Origin: Erinaceus europaeus
Taxonomy: Eukaryota; Chordata; Mammalia; Eulipotyphla; Erinaceidae
Reading direction: 5' to 3'
DNA: 64,000 nt
NCBI RefSeq assembly: GCF_950295315.1
Contig: NC_080180.1
Span: forward strand, 64,055,411 to 64,119,410
Below the pieces are notes generated by a model. That model was not told where the DNA came from. It saw nothing but the letters and a program-made list of their open reading frames with translations, and did no database searches. How positions within the stretch are numbered: the stretch's first letter is position 1; each line of letters opens with the position of its first letter. A program made the translations under genes and the position numbers. Below are positions 43,941 to 55,837 of this stretch, one piece after another.

Positions 43941-44973
43941 ATTATCAAAACTTCTTGAAAACAAAACAAAAACAAACAGAAAACGCCCAGCAAGTAAAAA
44001 TAAATTTCCTTAACCTATGTAGTGAACCTTCCATATATATGGCTATCAGAAATTGCTTCCAGGTTCTTGTGGGTGCCACATTTATTGAATGCTCAAGTTC
44101 CTTCTAGAAACAGGTGTAATGTTTGCATGTAGCCTCTGCATATCCTCCCTATTCTGTCTTCCCAAGATTGCTTACGATGCCTAATAGAATGTGCAGCTTA
44201 ATGAATAGTTGCTATATTGTGCTGTTTAAAGGCTACTGATAAAAATGGCCTCTTTCAAAAGATGGCCTACAAAGTACTTATTTTCAACCTGAAATTTGTT
44301 GAATGTGAGGATATGGATCTTGAGGGTCAGGCCCAAACTCTCAACATTTTACCAAAGCAAAGAAGACCACATGTTTAATTTCTGTCTATATTTATGTCCA
44401 AATAGCGGAGGTCTCTGTGCAAACCAGACCAGAATGCATAGTTAGGAAGGGATGGGGAAAGAGAAAGAATAACAAAATTCTGAAAGAGGAAATTAATATG
44501 AAATAATAACCCAGGGTTCTCCTGAAAAAAGTCTTAAAAATTGAACATAAAAGACAAAAACAATTTAAAAATAGTTCTGGGGGATTCAGTGGAGGAAAAA
44601 ATGGACTGCCAACATAACTGGGAAGACACTATTTCTGGGAAAGGAAAAAAATGTGTTGGGAGCAATCCTTAAAAACATAGTGGTGACACCAAAATATGGT
44701 GATATCAATGATTTAGAAGCACACTGTCAAATTGGGTGGCATTGTTTAATGAAATGTGCATAGAGCAATGAATTAAGGAGAACAAACACCAACTAAGGAC
44801 GAAATTAACTACCCCCAAAGGTCTACACCTTCTACAACTTGACTTTCTTTATTGTTTCTGTACAGTTCAATGTAAGCAAACAAGAACAGGGGATAAGGGG
44901 AAGAACATAAATGTTATTTTAAAAACAAAGAAGACAAGATCTCTTTAGTACATAAATATATTCCTACTCTAAC

Positions 44974-45013
<40 letters not shown>

Positions 45014-45385
45014 TTTATATTCAAAGGAAAGGCAAGTTAAATCTCCAAATATTCTTTTTGAAAATGAACTTAGCCAAACATCAAAAGTAGAAATGCAATC
45101 CTGAAATCAGAAGTCCATTTCAACGTAGATATGAACAAAGTAGACCTGAAATATCTGAAATTACTCAGAGAAATTAAACAGTGGTGAAATCCTCTCCCTG
45201 ATGAGATCTGCATTTCATTTCATGGTGTCTGGGGGGGGGGGGAGAAACTTGTAAATTCAAGAACAGGGAATATGAAAAACAGAAGTAAAGTGCAATTTCT
45301 TCCTTTGGCGATAAGTCCTCTCTTACAATGCTATGTCCCAGCTTGGCCCAACAAAATAACCCTTTCAGGAGTAAATTGTAAATTC
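43941..45385. other. Non-repetitive stretch, no gene seen
   Basis: Contains the (CA)n run at 44975-45010 and a G run near 45232. No gene, RNA or named repeat seen. Confidence 0.45.
44975..45010. repeat. (CA)n microsatellite
   Basis: About 18 uninterrupted CA units. Confidence 0.98.
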
Positions 45386-45396
45386 ATTGGATGGTC

Positions 45397-45808
45397 TTTA
45401 CCTCAGCTGACTGCCAACTCTGTTTCCAAGAGTCTGGAACAGAGAAGTTCAGTGTAGGTGTAGGAGACCAGGTTGGATGACGAGACGTCAAGCGTTGGAC
45501 AGGGTGGGCGAAGAACAAACACCTCATCACAGACCCCTGCAAGCGTCAACCCGGCTTTGACCTAGCACGTTATGACTGGGCCCTCCTCAATCGCTATCGA
45601 ACAGGCCATGGCCGGTGCGCCGCTATGTTCCACCGCTGGGGAGCCAGAGACGACCCGAACTGCCCCTGCGGCTCCAGACAGACTATGACCCACATAGTCA
45701 ACGACTGCCACCTCTCCAGATTCAAAGGAGGTCTCGAAACTTGACATCAGGCTCAACCTGACGCTGTGGACTGGCTACGGAAGAAGAGCAAACGCTAGAA
45801 GAAGAGGA
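45397..45808 (+). mobile_element. Non-L1 LINE (RTE-like) fragment, copy 2, with TSD
   Basis: The frame 45481-45798 is open except one TGA (45742-45744). It reads KNKHLITDP, PGFDLARYDWALLNRYRTGH, GRCAAMFHRWGARDD, then CPCG...HIVNDC (a Cys-Cys-His-Cys zinc-binding pattern) and QPDAVDWLRKKSKR before TAG. From memory this resembles the region after the reverse-transcriptase domain in several animal non-LTR retrotransposons (GFDLPR...LNRFRTGHG...C.CG...HIV..CPL...GGL...AVDWL). The tail is GAAGAAGAGGAA. The perfect 11 bp TSD ATTGGATGGTC lies at 45386-45396 and 45809-45819. It is far richer in CpG than its flanks. It is 5' truncated (412 bp). Confidence 0.72.
45481..45798 (+). pseudogene. C-terminal end of a LINE-encoded polyprotein, one internal stop
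   Basis: The coding part of the element just described. Of 105 codons only one is a stop; no frameshift was found. The zinc-knuckle-like residues are C, C, H and C in CPCG(x6)HIVNDC spacing. In full elements this part lies downstream of endonuclease and reverse transcriptase, and probably binds nucleic acid. The upstream domains are missing by truncation, so no protein is expected. Confidence 0.7.
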
Positions 45809-45819
45809 ATTGGATGGTC

Positions 45820-46394
45820 CACCCAATCTTTTGCAAGAAATCAGTGACATTTCACAAAGAGATACTTCTCTTCTTCATGATGTTCTTCTTATTTTTAATG
45901 TTTGAGATCTACACGCTTTCCTTAGTTTTTATCTGCTTCTCTGCTTCTCAGCAGAGCTCAGTCCTCAGGAACCATGTTCTGTTGACACTCTTTCTTTGTT
46001 CATTCCATACAGTTTTCACTTAAACTATACTGACTTAAAAACATCTCTAAACAGTGCTTACATTGTTCTGCATCCCTCTCTGCCTCCTGTAACTTTAGTC
46101 ACACTGACATGGTTTTATCTCTCTTTCCTAAAACTTCTCACCATTTCACAGTGGCATGCATCCCTCTTCACTGTAATTTGAGTTCCCTGTGTGCAATGCA
46201 TAAGGAGTGTCCTGTGCACAGTGTGTGTTCAAGACAGTGCTTTGAATGTCAAATGAATAAGTGAGCAAGAAATCATGCAATTTAGTGTTAAAAAGTTGTA
46301 TTTAATACAGTGAGACACATCTCACCAGTTGGTGAGAAAGTTCACTGACTTTGGTAAACTCATGACAACTTCCCTCTGTACATGGCAGGTATTC

Positions 46395-46439
<45 letters not shown>

Positions 46440-46510
46440 CAACATAACGATATAAATTCCAGCTAAACTCAGCTAGTACTTAGCTGACCCAGAGAAAGCA
46501 CAGACTACAT
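45820..46510. other. Non-repetitive stretch
   Basis: A 69-codon frame (45814-46023) includes a hydrophobic stretch but has no ATG at its start and no other support. The (GT)n run is at 46397-46434. Confidence 0.4.
46397..46434. repeat. (GT)n microsatellite
   Basis: Nineteen uninterrupted GT units. Confidence 0.97.
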
Positions 46511-46522
46511 TCTGTGTTGTTG

Positions 46523-47743
46523 CTCTTTTTTTTTAATTGGTGATTTAATAATGATTGACAGGAGAAGAGGGGTTCAGTTCCTACCACCAGAGTTCTCTAC
46601 CACAACCCCTCCATTGAAACTTTCCCTATTCTTTATTCCTTTGGGAGTAAGCAGCAAAGATCTTTATGGGGTGCAGAAGGTAGAAAGTCTGGCTTCTGTA
46701 ATTGCTTATCTGCTGGACCTGGGCATTGACAGGTAGATCCATACCCCAGCGGTTTCTATCTTTCCCTAGTGGGGCAGGTTCTGGAGAGGGGAGGTTCCAG
46801 GACACATTGGTGAGGTCGTCTGCCCTGGGAAGTCAGGTTGGCATCATGGTAGCATCTGCAACTTGGTGGCTGAAAAACATTCAGATATAAATCAAAACAA
46901 ATTGTTTAATAATCAAGAACATAAAGGTAAGAATATAACAGATGAGGCTTGGCAGTTTCATGTTGGAAGAATCTAGGATGTCTACTTTAGGTATATTCTA
47001 AGTGGCCCATGACTTTAATCTTTTCTGAGCCTTATAGCAAAAATGTAGGTAGGCTGCAAGTATTGTCTAGGAAGATGGTGTCAGAGTTGGGAATAGGACT
47101 AGAAAGCTGGATCAGGGCAGAGAGTAGCTCTCAAATACAGAGAAAGCATATAAACACTGCTAATCGTAAACCTCTTTCATCTGACCTAGGACCCATGTCT
47201 AACCATACTTAGCACGGGAGCCTGTGTAAACTCTGCATCCCTGCTGATTTGAACTTGAATTCCAAGGTCACAGCTAGGGACATTCTAAGCTGGACTCCTT
47301 TCAGGCTGCCTCAAGTGGCAGAATATGTTGACCCAGCTTCCCTTCAGAGAATGGGGCAGTTTCTACCATTGCTACTCTACATTGAGGGCAAGGTCCTGTA
47401 TAAACCCACAAGAGGGTTTAGGATATTGTTCCTGATGGAGATGAGCAATGGTGGTGGGGAGGGGGATCTGTTAGAGGGATCGATATGGGAATCCCAGGGT
47501 TCTCTGAGTAGGGCCCCAGATAACGGATGAAAGGGACAACATTTGAATGTCAGTCTCTTGCCATAATCCAACTTTTGTAGTCTTTACTATATCTGACAAG
47601 GTTAGACTTAGCGTGATTGAAGGGAATGAAATGGGATGTAGCTGAGGAAGGTATTTAGGCCTAAGAAAATATTTGATTAAGTTGAGATCCGTTTTAAGTA
47701 AGTTTTGGTGCTCAAGTGCTTCTCCAGATACCAGCTCGGCAAC
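46523..47743 (-). mobile_element. Old L1 3' UTR copy with the extra module
   Basis: GGTGCAGAAGGTAGAAAGTC and GCTTCTGTAATTGCTTATC at the left match the L1 3' end; from about 46915 it follows the module seen at 30680-31540 (AGAAAGCTGGATCAGGG near 47102, CTGATGGAGATGAG near 47432). The TSD is TCTGTGTTGTTG at 46511-46522 and TCTGCGTTGTTG at 47744-47755 (11 of 12). It is entirely 3' UTR, by 5' truncation. Confidence 0.85.
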
Positions 47744-47755
47744 TCTGCGTTGTTG

Positions 47756-49955
47756 GGTTTTTTCCTAGTGCCAAGAGCACATTTTCCTTGTGCACGTGGA
47801 TGCCTGAATTTAGGAAAGGAAAGCACCTTTGTTTCTTCCTCCAGTTGAGCTGAGAACCTTTGATTGTGTATGGCAGTTTAATAATAACTGATCATTTTGA
47901 GCTGAGAATGGACATGCATAAGGAAAACCCCCTTGTGTTATTCTAGAATTTGCAGAGTGATAGAAGGGAGGAACTGTATGTCAATGTTTGTTCTGGGAAT
48001 TCTTCAGAGGTTTTATTTCAGTAAGCATCCTTCTTTTTCAAAATTCAAATAAAAATGAATTCCCTATAGGAAATGGTTCAAAGAAAATATTAATAAAAAT
48101 AGTGATGGCATCAGTAGGAACAACAATATACATTTAAACATCTAAGCCCTCCTGGGCTGATTCTCTGCCAGCATATATGCTATCTCAATTTTTTTTTATT
48201 AAAAAATTACAATTAGGAGAAGAAAATATTCAGCCTGGAACTCTAATTGGAAAATGTGCCACTGCTTGCTGGGAAATTAATTAGCTAAAATGTCATTTCT
48301 TGCTCCAAAACAACAGCACGTTGTAGGCTGGATTTCAGCCCCCTTGGCCAGGCCCTTGTTCTGGGCACAGTATGTACAGCCCTTCCTAGGAAGCAAGGTC
48401 TTCAAATAGTCAAGGTCTCCCTTCAGCTCAGTGTTATAACAGCTCCCCTTAAGGAATTAGGTCTCCTGCTCAGATTGAGACATAGTTTGGTAGGTGAATT
48501 TCTAGAAATATGTTTGCTTATGAGACTGAATAACCTCCCTGCAGGGTAGAGGGAAGGGCAAGGGCTTGCCCGAGTGGGCTCATTTGCCAAAGAGAAGAGA
48601 CACTATATCAGGGAGCATGTGCGTCAATGAGAAATGTGTAGTGATCTGAGAGGAGAGAATATGCTTGCCCTCATCCCGTAGTCATCCATCTTCCTGTTTA
48701 CTGAGTAAATAGTAATTGTGAGCCAATAACAAATTCTGGTCTTCAATTTAATAACTGACTGACCTTTCATAGTTTCTTAATCTAGTTAGTCCCAGTTTGA
48801 TCATCTGGGAAATTATAGCCGTAGTGCTACCTGAATCATGGGGTTATTATGAGGGTGACTTTATTAGACTTGAAGCATAATGCTCACTGCACTTAGCATG
48901 TTTTCAATAATGAACAACAGGTAAGTCTGCCAGGTAATATGTTAGGCACCATTCTTGGATGGCCTGCTTTCTACTTCTTTGTTGGTTGGAGCAGGAAGGC
49001 ATCTCATGAAGCAATGCGTGTGGAAGTGATAAAGCAGGGCCAGGTACAGCATAAGTAGTAGCTCAAAGAGGAAACAGTGACTAAGAACTCACATACGGAA
49101 CGTAGCTCAGACCTGACTGAAATGTGTCGTATCCGTACAATGGACCTGGCCGGCACTAGTGGAGATGACGTGTTGAGGGAAGCAGATCCCATGAAATGCA
49201 AGATTATGTGTGAAGGGCCTGAGTTGAGAATGAGGAAATCTGTCACATTCAGGGAACTGCAAGGACTCAGCACAAGTACTCAGTGCAAGAGGGGTGCGGG
49301 TAATTGAGAAGGACAAGGCTCAAAACTGAAGCAGAGCAGATCCTAATCCAAATGGTTCTTTACATTATGCCAAGTGGGAAGATGGAGTCACTGAGAGAAT
49401 TTAATCAGAGAACGTAATGATAAAATTTGGGTGTTTAAGATAACACTGTATATGATTAGAAAATGACTTCTAGTGGGGGAATGTAAAAACGATCCAATCA
49501 AAAGATGATGGTCAGAAAAAAGATAGTGGTAAAGATTAAAGAGAAGAAGAGCGTTGCAAGATAATTAAAGATGTAGAGTTGACAGGTCCCATTGACTTTT
49601 ATGATTCATGGCGTGGTACCCTGTGGTAGGAAATATGGATGGAAGAACAGAGGTTTACAGAAGAAAGGGAGTAACTGCTATAACAAAGTCCCAGATGCTC
49701 CTGGTGCGTTGGTGTGTAAGGGTTGATCCTAGACTAGTCATGGACTGGTAAAGGAACGAGAAGGATCAGGACTAGCAGAGTAATCAAGTAGTGCACTCCG
49801 AGAGGTAAGATAAGGAGTGTAAGGGGCACTGGGAGAGCAGACATTGTACTGCAGATTAGAACGAGGCTCTCGTGTATCCCTCAGTGAATAGAGGACATAA
49901 AGGAGGTGTGAGCTGTAGCCATTAAAGTATCCTCAGGAATAGTATAAAAGTAATA
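47756..49955. other. Mostly non-repetitive stretch with one MIR-like remnant
   Basis: About 2.2 kb. Apart from the MIR-like part at 48765-48930 I see nothing. Frames of 76 and 89 codons on opposite strands (49004-49307) are uninformative. Confidence 0.4.
48765..48930 (+). repeat. MIR-like remnant
   Basis: CCCAGTTTGATCATCTGGGA, then GTGCTACCTGAATCATGGGG and TTATTATGAGGG, and CTTAGCATGTTTTCAATAAT follow the order of the 3' half of mammalian MIR (from memory). It is an old, mammal-wide element. Confidence 0.6.
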
Positions 49956-49957
49956 TG

Positions 49958-50195
49958 GCAGGGACCAGGCAGTGACTCACCTGGTTAGGTACATGTGTTA
50001 CCACACTTATGGCCTGGGTTCAAGCCTCTAGTCCCCAACTGCAGGGGAAAAGCTTCAGAAAAGGAGGATCAGTGTTTCAGGTCTTCTCTCTCTCTAAGTG
50101 ACTCTCTCTTCCCCTCTCTCCTCCTCTCTCCCTCCTTCCCTCCATCCCCTTTCACTCTCAGTTGCTCGCTGTCCTACCAAATAATATAAATAAAA
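49958..50195 (+). repeat. SINE group B
   Basis: GGGACCAGGCAGTGACTCAC, CTGGGTTCAAGCCTCTAG (B box), AACTGCAGGGGAAAAGCTTC, a CT-rich body and an AATATAAATAAAATTTT tail. Confidence 0.8.
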
Positions 50196-50286
50196 TTTTA
50201 AGCACTCATATAATAAAGGCCCCAGGAAAGCTGGGAAAGAAAGTCCAGACAGCTGTCTTACCAGTACTACCCTATAGTTTTCTCTC

Positions 50287-50480
50287 GGGTTTTTAAAGAT
50301 TTGTTTTGTTTTCGTGTATCTGACAGGACAGAGTAACATTGAGAGAGAAGGAGAGAAGCACTCCTAGCACTGTTTCACTCTCTCAGAGCTTCTCCCCTGC
50401 AGGTGGGGACCAGAAGCTTGAGCCCACGTCCCTGAGCATGGCAGCCTGTGTGCTCCGCCAGGTGGGCCACCTTCTGCCTC
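50287..50480 (-). repeat. SINE group B
   Basis: Complement: TTTTTAAAGATTTGTTTTG tail, TGACAGGACAGAG, AGCTTCTCCCCTGCAGGTGG, and CTTGAGCCCACGTCC in the B-box place, ending at GTGCTCCGCCAGGTGGGCC. Confidence 0.75.
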
Positions 50481-50518
50481 CTTGTGCACTTCAGCAAGTA
50501 AGATCAATGTTTTGGTGT

Positions 50519-50540
50519 TATATATATATATATATATATA
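50519..50540. repeat. (TA)n microsatellite
   Basis: Eleven TA units. Confidence 0.95.
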
Positions 50541-51280
50541 GTTTCTATTCACCAGTAAGTAGAAACAGAGGGCCAAATGGGTAAGAACATTCACTAGAGT
50601 GATTTCAAGAAGTGCTAGCCTCTAAGTTGCCATTTAGTTTTCCATTCAGTCATCCAGCACTTACTATTGAGTGGCTGCTGTCTTTCTCAGATAGAGGTAG
50701 ACATTGAAGAAATCATTATATTAAATCACTGCATGAGGAAATCATTGTATTGAATGATATAGTGTTGTCATCTTTAGTAGGTAAAGTGATTGGAAATTTT
50801 CAAAGTCAGATTGTTCAGAAAATTAAAAGATATAAATCATCCCACCAAGTATGCCATAATCTAGTGAGAAAAATCAGAAACAGAAATACAAAATGTAGTC
50901 TGCTAAATGTTATAATTTCTAAAGGATTTTATTTCAGTTCCTTATAAAATTCCTTTTACAATGCAAAATGCAGCGACTCAGTGAGACTAAGGTTGTGGAT
51001 CTAAAGCCAGGGCATTTAAAATGTACATTTCCGATAAAAGCCCAAGTTTATATAGCTGTGCACTAATTGAAAGCTTCAAGAAATAACACAAAGAAGTTTC
51101 AAGAAAAAAGAACTATAGCAAACTACTACTTGCTAGAAGCTTGGCATTACTTGGTCTGCCTATACTTGGAAGACATAAATCTCAACTTTATTTGCATCTC
51201 TGTACAACTCTAACCTAAAGTGGCATGTGGGGCTCTGTGTTTGACCAGTGGATTAGTAACTACTCAGAAAGAAGGGATAA
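50541..51280. other. Non-repetitive stretch, no gene seen
   Basis: Nothing recognised apart from a chance 65-codon frame. A 15 bp near-repeat (AAATCATTATATT, AAATCATTGTATT) occurs at 50710 and 50740. Confidence 0.4.
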
Positions 51281-51485
51281 GGGGCCTGGTGGTGGTGCAC
51301 CTGGTTGAGCGCACAAGTTACAAAGTGCAGGGACCTCAGTTCTAGTCCCTGGTCCCCACCTGCAGGGGGAAAGCTTTGCAAGTAGTGAAGCAGGGCTGCA
51401 GGTGTCTCTGTCTCTCTCCTCTCCATCTGCCTTTCCTACTATATTCTAGCATTCTATATTCAATAAATAAATAAAGATGATAAAA
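51281..51485 (+). repeat. SINE group B
   Basis: GGGGCCTGGTGGTGGTGCAC, CCTCAGTTCTAGTCCCTGG, CACCTGCAGGGGGAAAGCTT, GCAGGTGTCTCTGTCTCTCT and an AATAAATAAATAAAG tail. No clear TSD. Confidence 0.85.
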
Positions 51486-51741
51486 ATTTAAAGGAAGGGA
51501 CACTTACGTTTCTAGACAAACACATGGAACAAGAGGTCTAAAATAGGGTAAAAGAAGAGTCTGCCTGATAAGTGCAAGTCTGAAGTGAGATGCAAATACC
51601 AAAAACAAAGCTGGAGCCTGAAGATCCTGTTTCCCTATGTCCTGTGGAGCCCTCAAACTTCAGAGCCTAGTTTGTGGACATTACAGAGACTGTGTCTGTG
51701 TTTTCATCTGTATGCCAGGCCCAGTCTCACTCTCCGGTAGA

Positions 51742-51785
<44 letters not shown>

Positions 51786-52690
51786 ATTGCCTGTACCTCT
51801 TTGCCTTTCTGATAAAGGGAGCAATTTTACAGATGAGTAAAGAAACTTTTCATCTTATGAAATTCTGATTTTGAGTGTATTCTGTCTTCAAATTAATTAC
51901 TTCATTCCACTGGAGGGTAAGTTCCATAAATAGAGGTTGGGGAGGAATAACTAACTGATGGAGCAAAGCTCAAAAACAAAATTACAGAAAAAGAAAAGGT
52001 GGATTCTTAAAAAGTTTACTATTTTCTTGAAAACAAAAACAGCATTTGCTTTGGGAGTGAAATAAGGATAGTTGTTTTTTTTTTTTTTTTGAACTTCAAA
52101 ACATTACTTCTAAATGGATTTTAACAAGTGTATTAATTAATATTTGCAGTGAGAAAGGTTTTCATAATTTATAAATATTGATATCTGACCTCCTCAATTA
52201 ATTATGCACATACCAGCTCCATTTCAATATATATTCAAATATTATCATCAAATATGATTAATATTCAAAGATGATTAAATCATAATTACAAAAATGAATT
52301 CTACCATGAGTGAGATTTAAATACTGAGCATCTTGCTACACTTGATTTCACAGTGTCCTGATATTGGGGAGCATCACAGCACTTAATTCAGTGAACATGT
52401 ACAAATATTCACATGGCTCAAATTAACAAAATCAATTGACAGGTTTTTCTTTTTTGCAAGTTGTTAACTTGCACAGAATGAATGGTCGCAAGTAGGAAGT
52501 GCTGTAAGATTAAAGGCCCTTGCAATTTTGTGTCACATATAAAGACAATTAATTCATTTGTGCACCAGGTGCTTGAAAGTCTCTTGAGTAAGGTAAACGT
52601 GCCTTCTGATGATATGAATATTGTGGAAGCCAGGGCTTGATGTGGGAGAAAATAAATTGGTCCCAATAACTCAGTACTAGGATGGATACA
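51486..52690. other. Non-repetitive stretch with (CT)n
   Basis: The (CT)n run is at 51745-51783. The rest is AT-rich with no feature. Confidence 0.4.
51745..51783. repeat. (CT)n microsatellite
   Basis: About nineteen CT units. Confidence 0.97.
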
Positions 52691-52691
52691 G

Positions 52692-52696
52692 ACACA

Positions 52697-52734
<38 letters not shown>

Positions 52735-53304
52735 TAGGAGAGAGAGAGATAGGAGAGAGAGAGAGGTAGGAGAGAGAGATAGGAGAGAGAGAGGTAGGAG
52801 AGAGATATATAGGAGAGAGAGAGAGAGGTAGGAGAGAGAGGTAAGAGAGAGAGAGAGGTAGGAGAGAGAGAGAGGTAGGAGAGAGAGAGAGGTAGGAGAG
52901 AGAGGTAGGAGAGAGAGAGAGAGAGGTAGGAGAGAGAGAGGTAGGAGAGAGAGAGGTAGGAGAGAGAGAGAGGTAGGAGAGAGAGAGAGGTAAGAGAGAG
53001 GTAGGAGAGAGAGAGAGGTAGGAGAGAGAGAGAGGTAGGGGAGAGAGAGGTAGGAGAGAGAGGTAGGAGAGAGAGAGGTAGGAGAGAGAGAGAGAGGTAG
53101 GAGAGAGAGAGGTAGGAGAGAGAGAGAGAGGTAGGAGAGAGAGAGAGGTAGGAGAGAGAGAGAGGTAGGAGAGAGAGAGAGGTAGGAGAGAGAGAGAGGT
53201 AGGAGAGAGAGAGGTGAGAGAGAGGTAGGAGAGAGAGAGAGAGGTAGGAGAGAGAGAGGTAGGAGAGAGAGAGGTAGGAGAGAGAGAGAGAGAGAGAGAG
53301 AGAG
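52692..53304. repeat. (CA)n to (GA)n tract with GGTAG interruptions, about 610 bp
   Basis: A short CA run (52692-52713) changes into some 590 bp of GA dinucleotides broken every 14 to 20 bases by GGTAG or GATAG. The plus strand is nearly all purine, with a single T in each interruption. The higher-order unit is (GA)n-GGTAG, of variable n. Frames of 270 to 309 codons on the minus strand (rich in L, S, P, T) are read-through of it. Confidence 0.97.
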
Positions 53305-53312
53305 GCACAGCA

Positions 53313-53505
53313 GGGCCAGGTGGTGGCGCACCAGGTTCAGCGCACACACTACTGAGCTCAAGGACCCAGGTTCAAGCCCCTGGTCCCCACCTGCAGGGGG
53401 GAAGCTTCAGGAGCAAAGTGGTGCTGCAGGTAGCTCTCTGTCTGTTTCCCTCTCTGTCTTCATCTCCTCTTAATTTCTGTCTCTACCAATAATAAATAAA
53501 TAAAA
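53313..53505 (+). repeat. SINE group B
   Basis: GGGCCAGGTGGTGGCGCACC, CCAGGTTCAAGCCCCTGG (B box), CACCTGCAGGGGGGAAGCTT, a CT body and AATAAATAAATAAAAG. It abuts the GA tract directly. Confidence 0.88.
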
Positions 53506-54897
53506 GATTAAAAAGGGAAAATCTTTTAAAAAAAGACAGGGGCAGCATATCCATTAGCTACATTATTCAGAGTATTGGAAAGCTTTCTAGAAGAGCTGTT
53601 TTTGCCAAAACCTTTGAAGAAGTAAGACCTAGTACAGGAGAAAAGCACTCTAGCAACAGCAAGTCATCAGCCAGGCTGCAAGGAAATGTCCCATGTACAC
53701 AGAAGGTAGCAATGTTGGATGCATGTAAGGGAAGAAAAACAATTAATTTGGAAGTGAGGTGTTGGGAACCCCATTATGGTGATTTTGTCCTCCCAAATGC
53801 CTGTCTTTCTAGTTATCATCTCAGTGTCTTCTCTTTTGGTGTGTTCACAGTGCCTGGACCTTCTTAGATTCTGCACTGTTTGACATTCGTTCACTGCAGA
53901 GTCAGCCTTACAAAGTGGCTTTCCTCCTTTCTGTATTCTTGGTGACTGTCACTGTGGCTCCTACCAGATCCAGGGAGAGTCTGCTCCTCTTAGGCCTGAT
54001 TCCTAAAGTTAACAACAGCCACCCAGTGAACAGGACTTGCCCGAGGGGAGGAGGCCACTGTGGAATAGGTCAGCATGGAGTCCCTGACCCCAATGACTTC
54101 CGCATCTGATTCACACCAGGTAGTGTGTCCTCTGTCCCAGTGCCACTTGGCTCCAGCCAGCAGCACCTGCTTCCCCCTAGCCAAGGCTGCACACTGCTTC
54201 CCAGCTCTGCATTTCCCAGGAGAAGACTGAGGGCTCTGGTCAGGATGCCCCTTGCTCCTGGTGCCGCCTCCTGCCCAAACTCTGCAGCGCTGTGTGACCA
54301 CAGTGTTTAGCTGTGGTTTAACCTGCCTCTTTCTCTCAGCAGCTGTACTTAAAACACACGTCTTCCTTCAGTGGCTCCTGAGTAGTGTACAGCCTTCATG
54401 GATGTTCAGTCTCCACACCAAGAAGGCCAGAGCGGTAGGCATTTATGTTCTGTCTCTTTTAATACATGAGTGCACCTGTGTGCATGCACGTGCACACACA
54501 CACACACACGAGCACGCAAGCACACATGCACATAGGTGAATAAATACATCTTGCCTTCATCAGCATTTGGACTCTCCATGCAATAACTCAATCACCTTTA
54601 GTAACGAAAACCCCAAGGGTACAAGTTTTAAGTCTCCTGTAATTCTCTGTTTTCTGATATGAAGTGAGAGCATATAAAGTGACATTAATATGTAGAACTC
54701 TAAAGAAAGAAAAGACAATCCCAGGCGAGATGAAGGAGTGACATATAGTGAGACGACATTGCAGGCAGTCTCTATAGAGCTATGGCATTTTCCACCGTGA
54801 AAACTATTCTCAAGATATAGTGTAAACCTAATCTTCCTCATCCCACCCTGTGTGTGTGTGTGTGTGTATACATGTGCACACACACACTGACACGCAG

Positions 54898-54942
<45 letters not shown>

Positions 54943-55453
54943 CTCTGTCCTCCCCTGATTGTTCTCCCTGTCATTGAACTTGGTGGCTGACTGGGCTGGC
55001 TGTCAGAAGGGAGAAGCAGGCAGCAACATGAGGCTCTATTGGGACTTGTCAGCCAGAGAGATAGAGACAAGAATGTCAAGAATTTTTTTTTTTTCCCTCT
55101 CAGAGTAATGTGGTTGGGGCTTTTCACCTAGAGCATCTAGAATACAACAATAAGGAACAGTGCTGCCTGGAATATTCTCAAATGTGTTTACTGGGAGCTT
55201 TTATAGCCATACACTTCAGAGCTATGGAAAAACACCTTTTTGAAGGAAATAAAGTCAGTAAGAGGTGGTTTGAGAAACTGGTAATTCAGGGGTATTGCCT
55301 GGACCTTCCTTGTGCCCCATAGTAATAATAAGGAATCAGAAAGCAGTCAGTCCAGTGTGTGAGTAATGGTGCTACAGTAAACATGTCATTCTTCAGCAAA
55401 GTTTTGATTTCTATCCTCAAAAATGTCCTCTTCAATTCTCTGTGTTACCCTTG
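53506..55453. other. Non-repetitive stretch with CA/GT runs
   Basis: The 53900-54330 part is richer in G and C. A 64-codon frame there (53915-54109) looks like a signal peptide at its start but begins at GTG. CA/GT runs lie at 54492-54509, 54850-54867 and 54899-54939. No gene is supported. Confidence 0.4.
54850..54939. repeat. (GT)n and (CA)n microsatellite cluster
   Basis: A GT run (54850-54867) is followed by CA runs (54877-54888, 54899-54939). GT then CA on one strand can fold back on itself. Confidence 0.93.
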
Positions 55454-55466
55454 CAAATATTTATTT

Positions 55467-55824
55467 ATTTATTTATTTTTGCCTCCAGGGTTATTGCTGG
55501 GGCTCAGTGCCTGCACCATGAATCCACTGCTCCTGGAGGCTGTTTTTGTCCCCCTTCTGTTTCCCTTGTTGTTGTAGCCTTGTTGTGGTTAGTATTGTTG
55601 TCATTCGTTATTGGATAGCACAGAGAGAAATGGAGAGAGGAGGGAAAGACAGAGTGGGAGAGAAAGACAGACACCTGCAGACCTGCTTCACCACCTGTGA
55701 AGTGACTCCTCTTCAGGTGGGGAGCTGGGAGCTTGAACTGGGATCCTTATGCCGGTCCTTGCTCTGGTCCTTGTGCTATGTATGTGTCACATGTGCTTAA
55801 CCCGCTGTGCTACCACCCAACCCC
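55467..55824 (-). repeat. SINE group A, long form
   Basis: TTTTTGCCTCCAGGGTTATT and CTCCTGGAGGCTG bound the 3' module. Then AGAGGAGGGAAAGACAGAGT, GGTGGGGAGCTGGGAGCTTG and CCACCCAACCCC follow. A TGCTCTGGTCCTTG duplication sits in the head (about 55760-55785). Approximate TSD: CAAATATTTATTT at 55454-55466 and CAAATCCTTATTT at 55825-55837. Confidence 0.88.
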
Positions 55825-55837
55825 CAAATCCTTATTT

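Noticed and set aside
52418..53361. 270 and 309 codon frames rich in SLSLLPLSY
   Set aside because: They translate the GA tract on the minus strand. Periodic units without stops are expected from (GA)n-GGTAG.
53915..54109. Secreted-looking small protein (AFLLSVFLVTVTVAP start)
   Set aside because: The frame opens at GTG and has no ATG before the hydrophobic part. No splice acceptor joins it to an upstream start that I can see.
54477..54939. Hairpin RNA from adjacent GT and CA runs
   Set aside because: Fold-back of GT against CA is expected by composition, and nothing else suggests a processed RNA.
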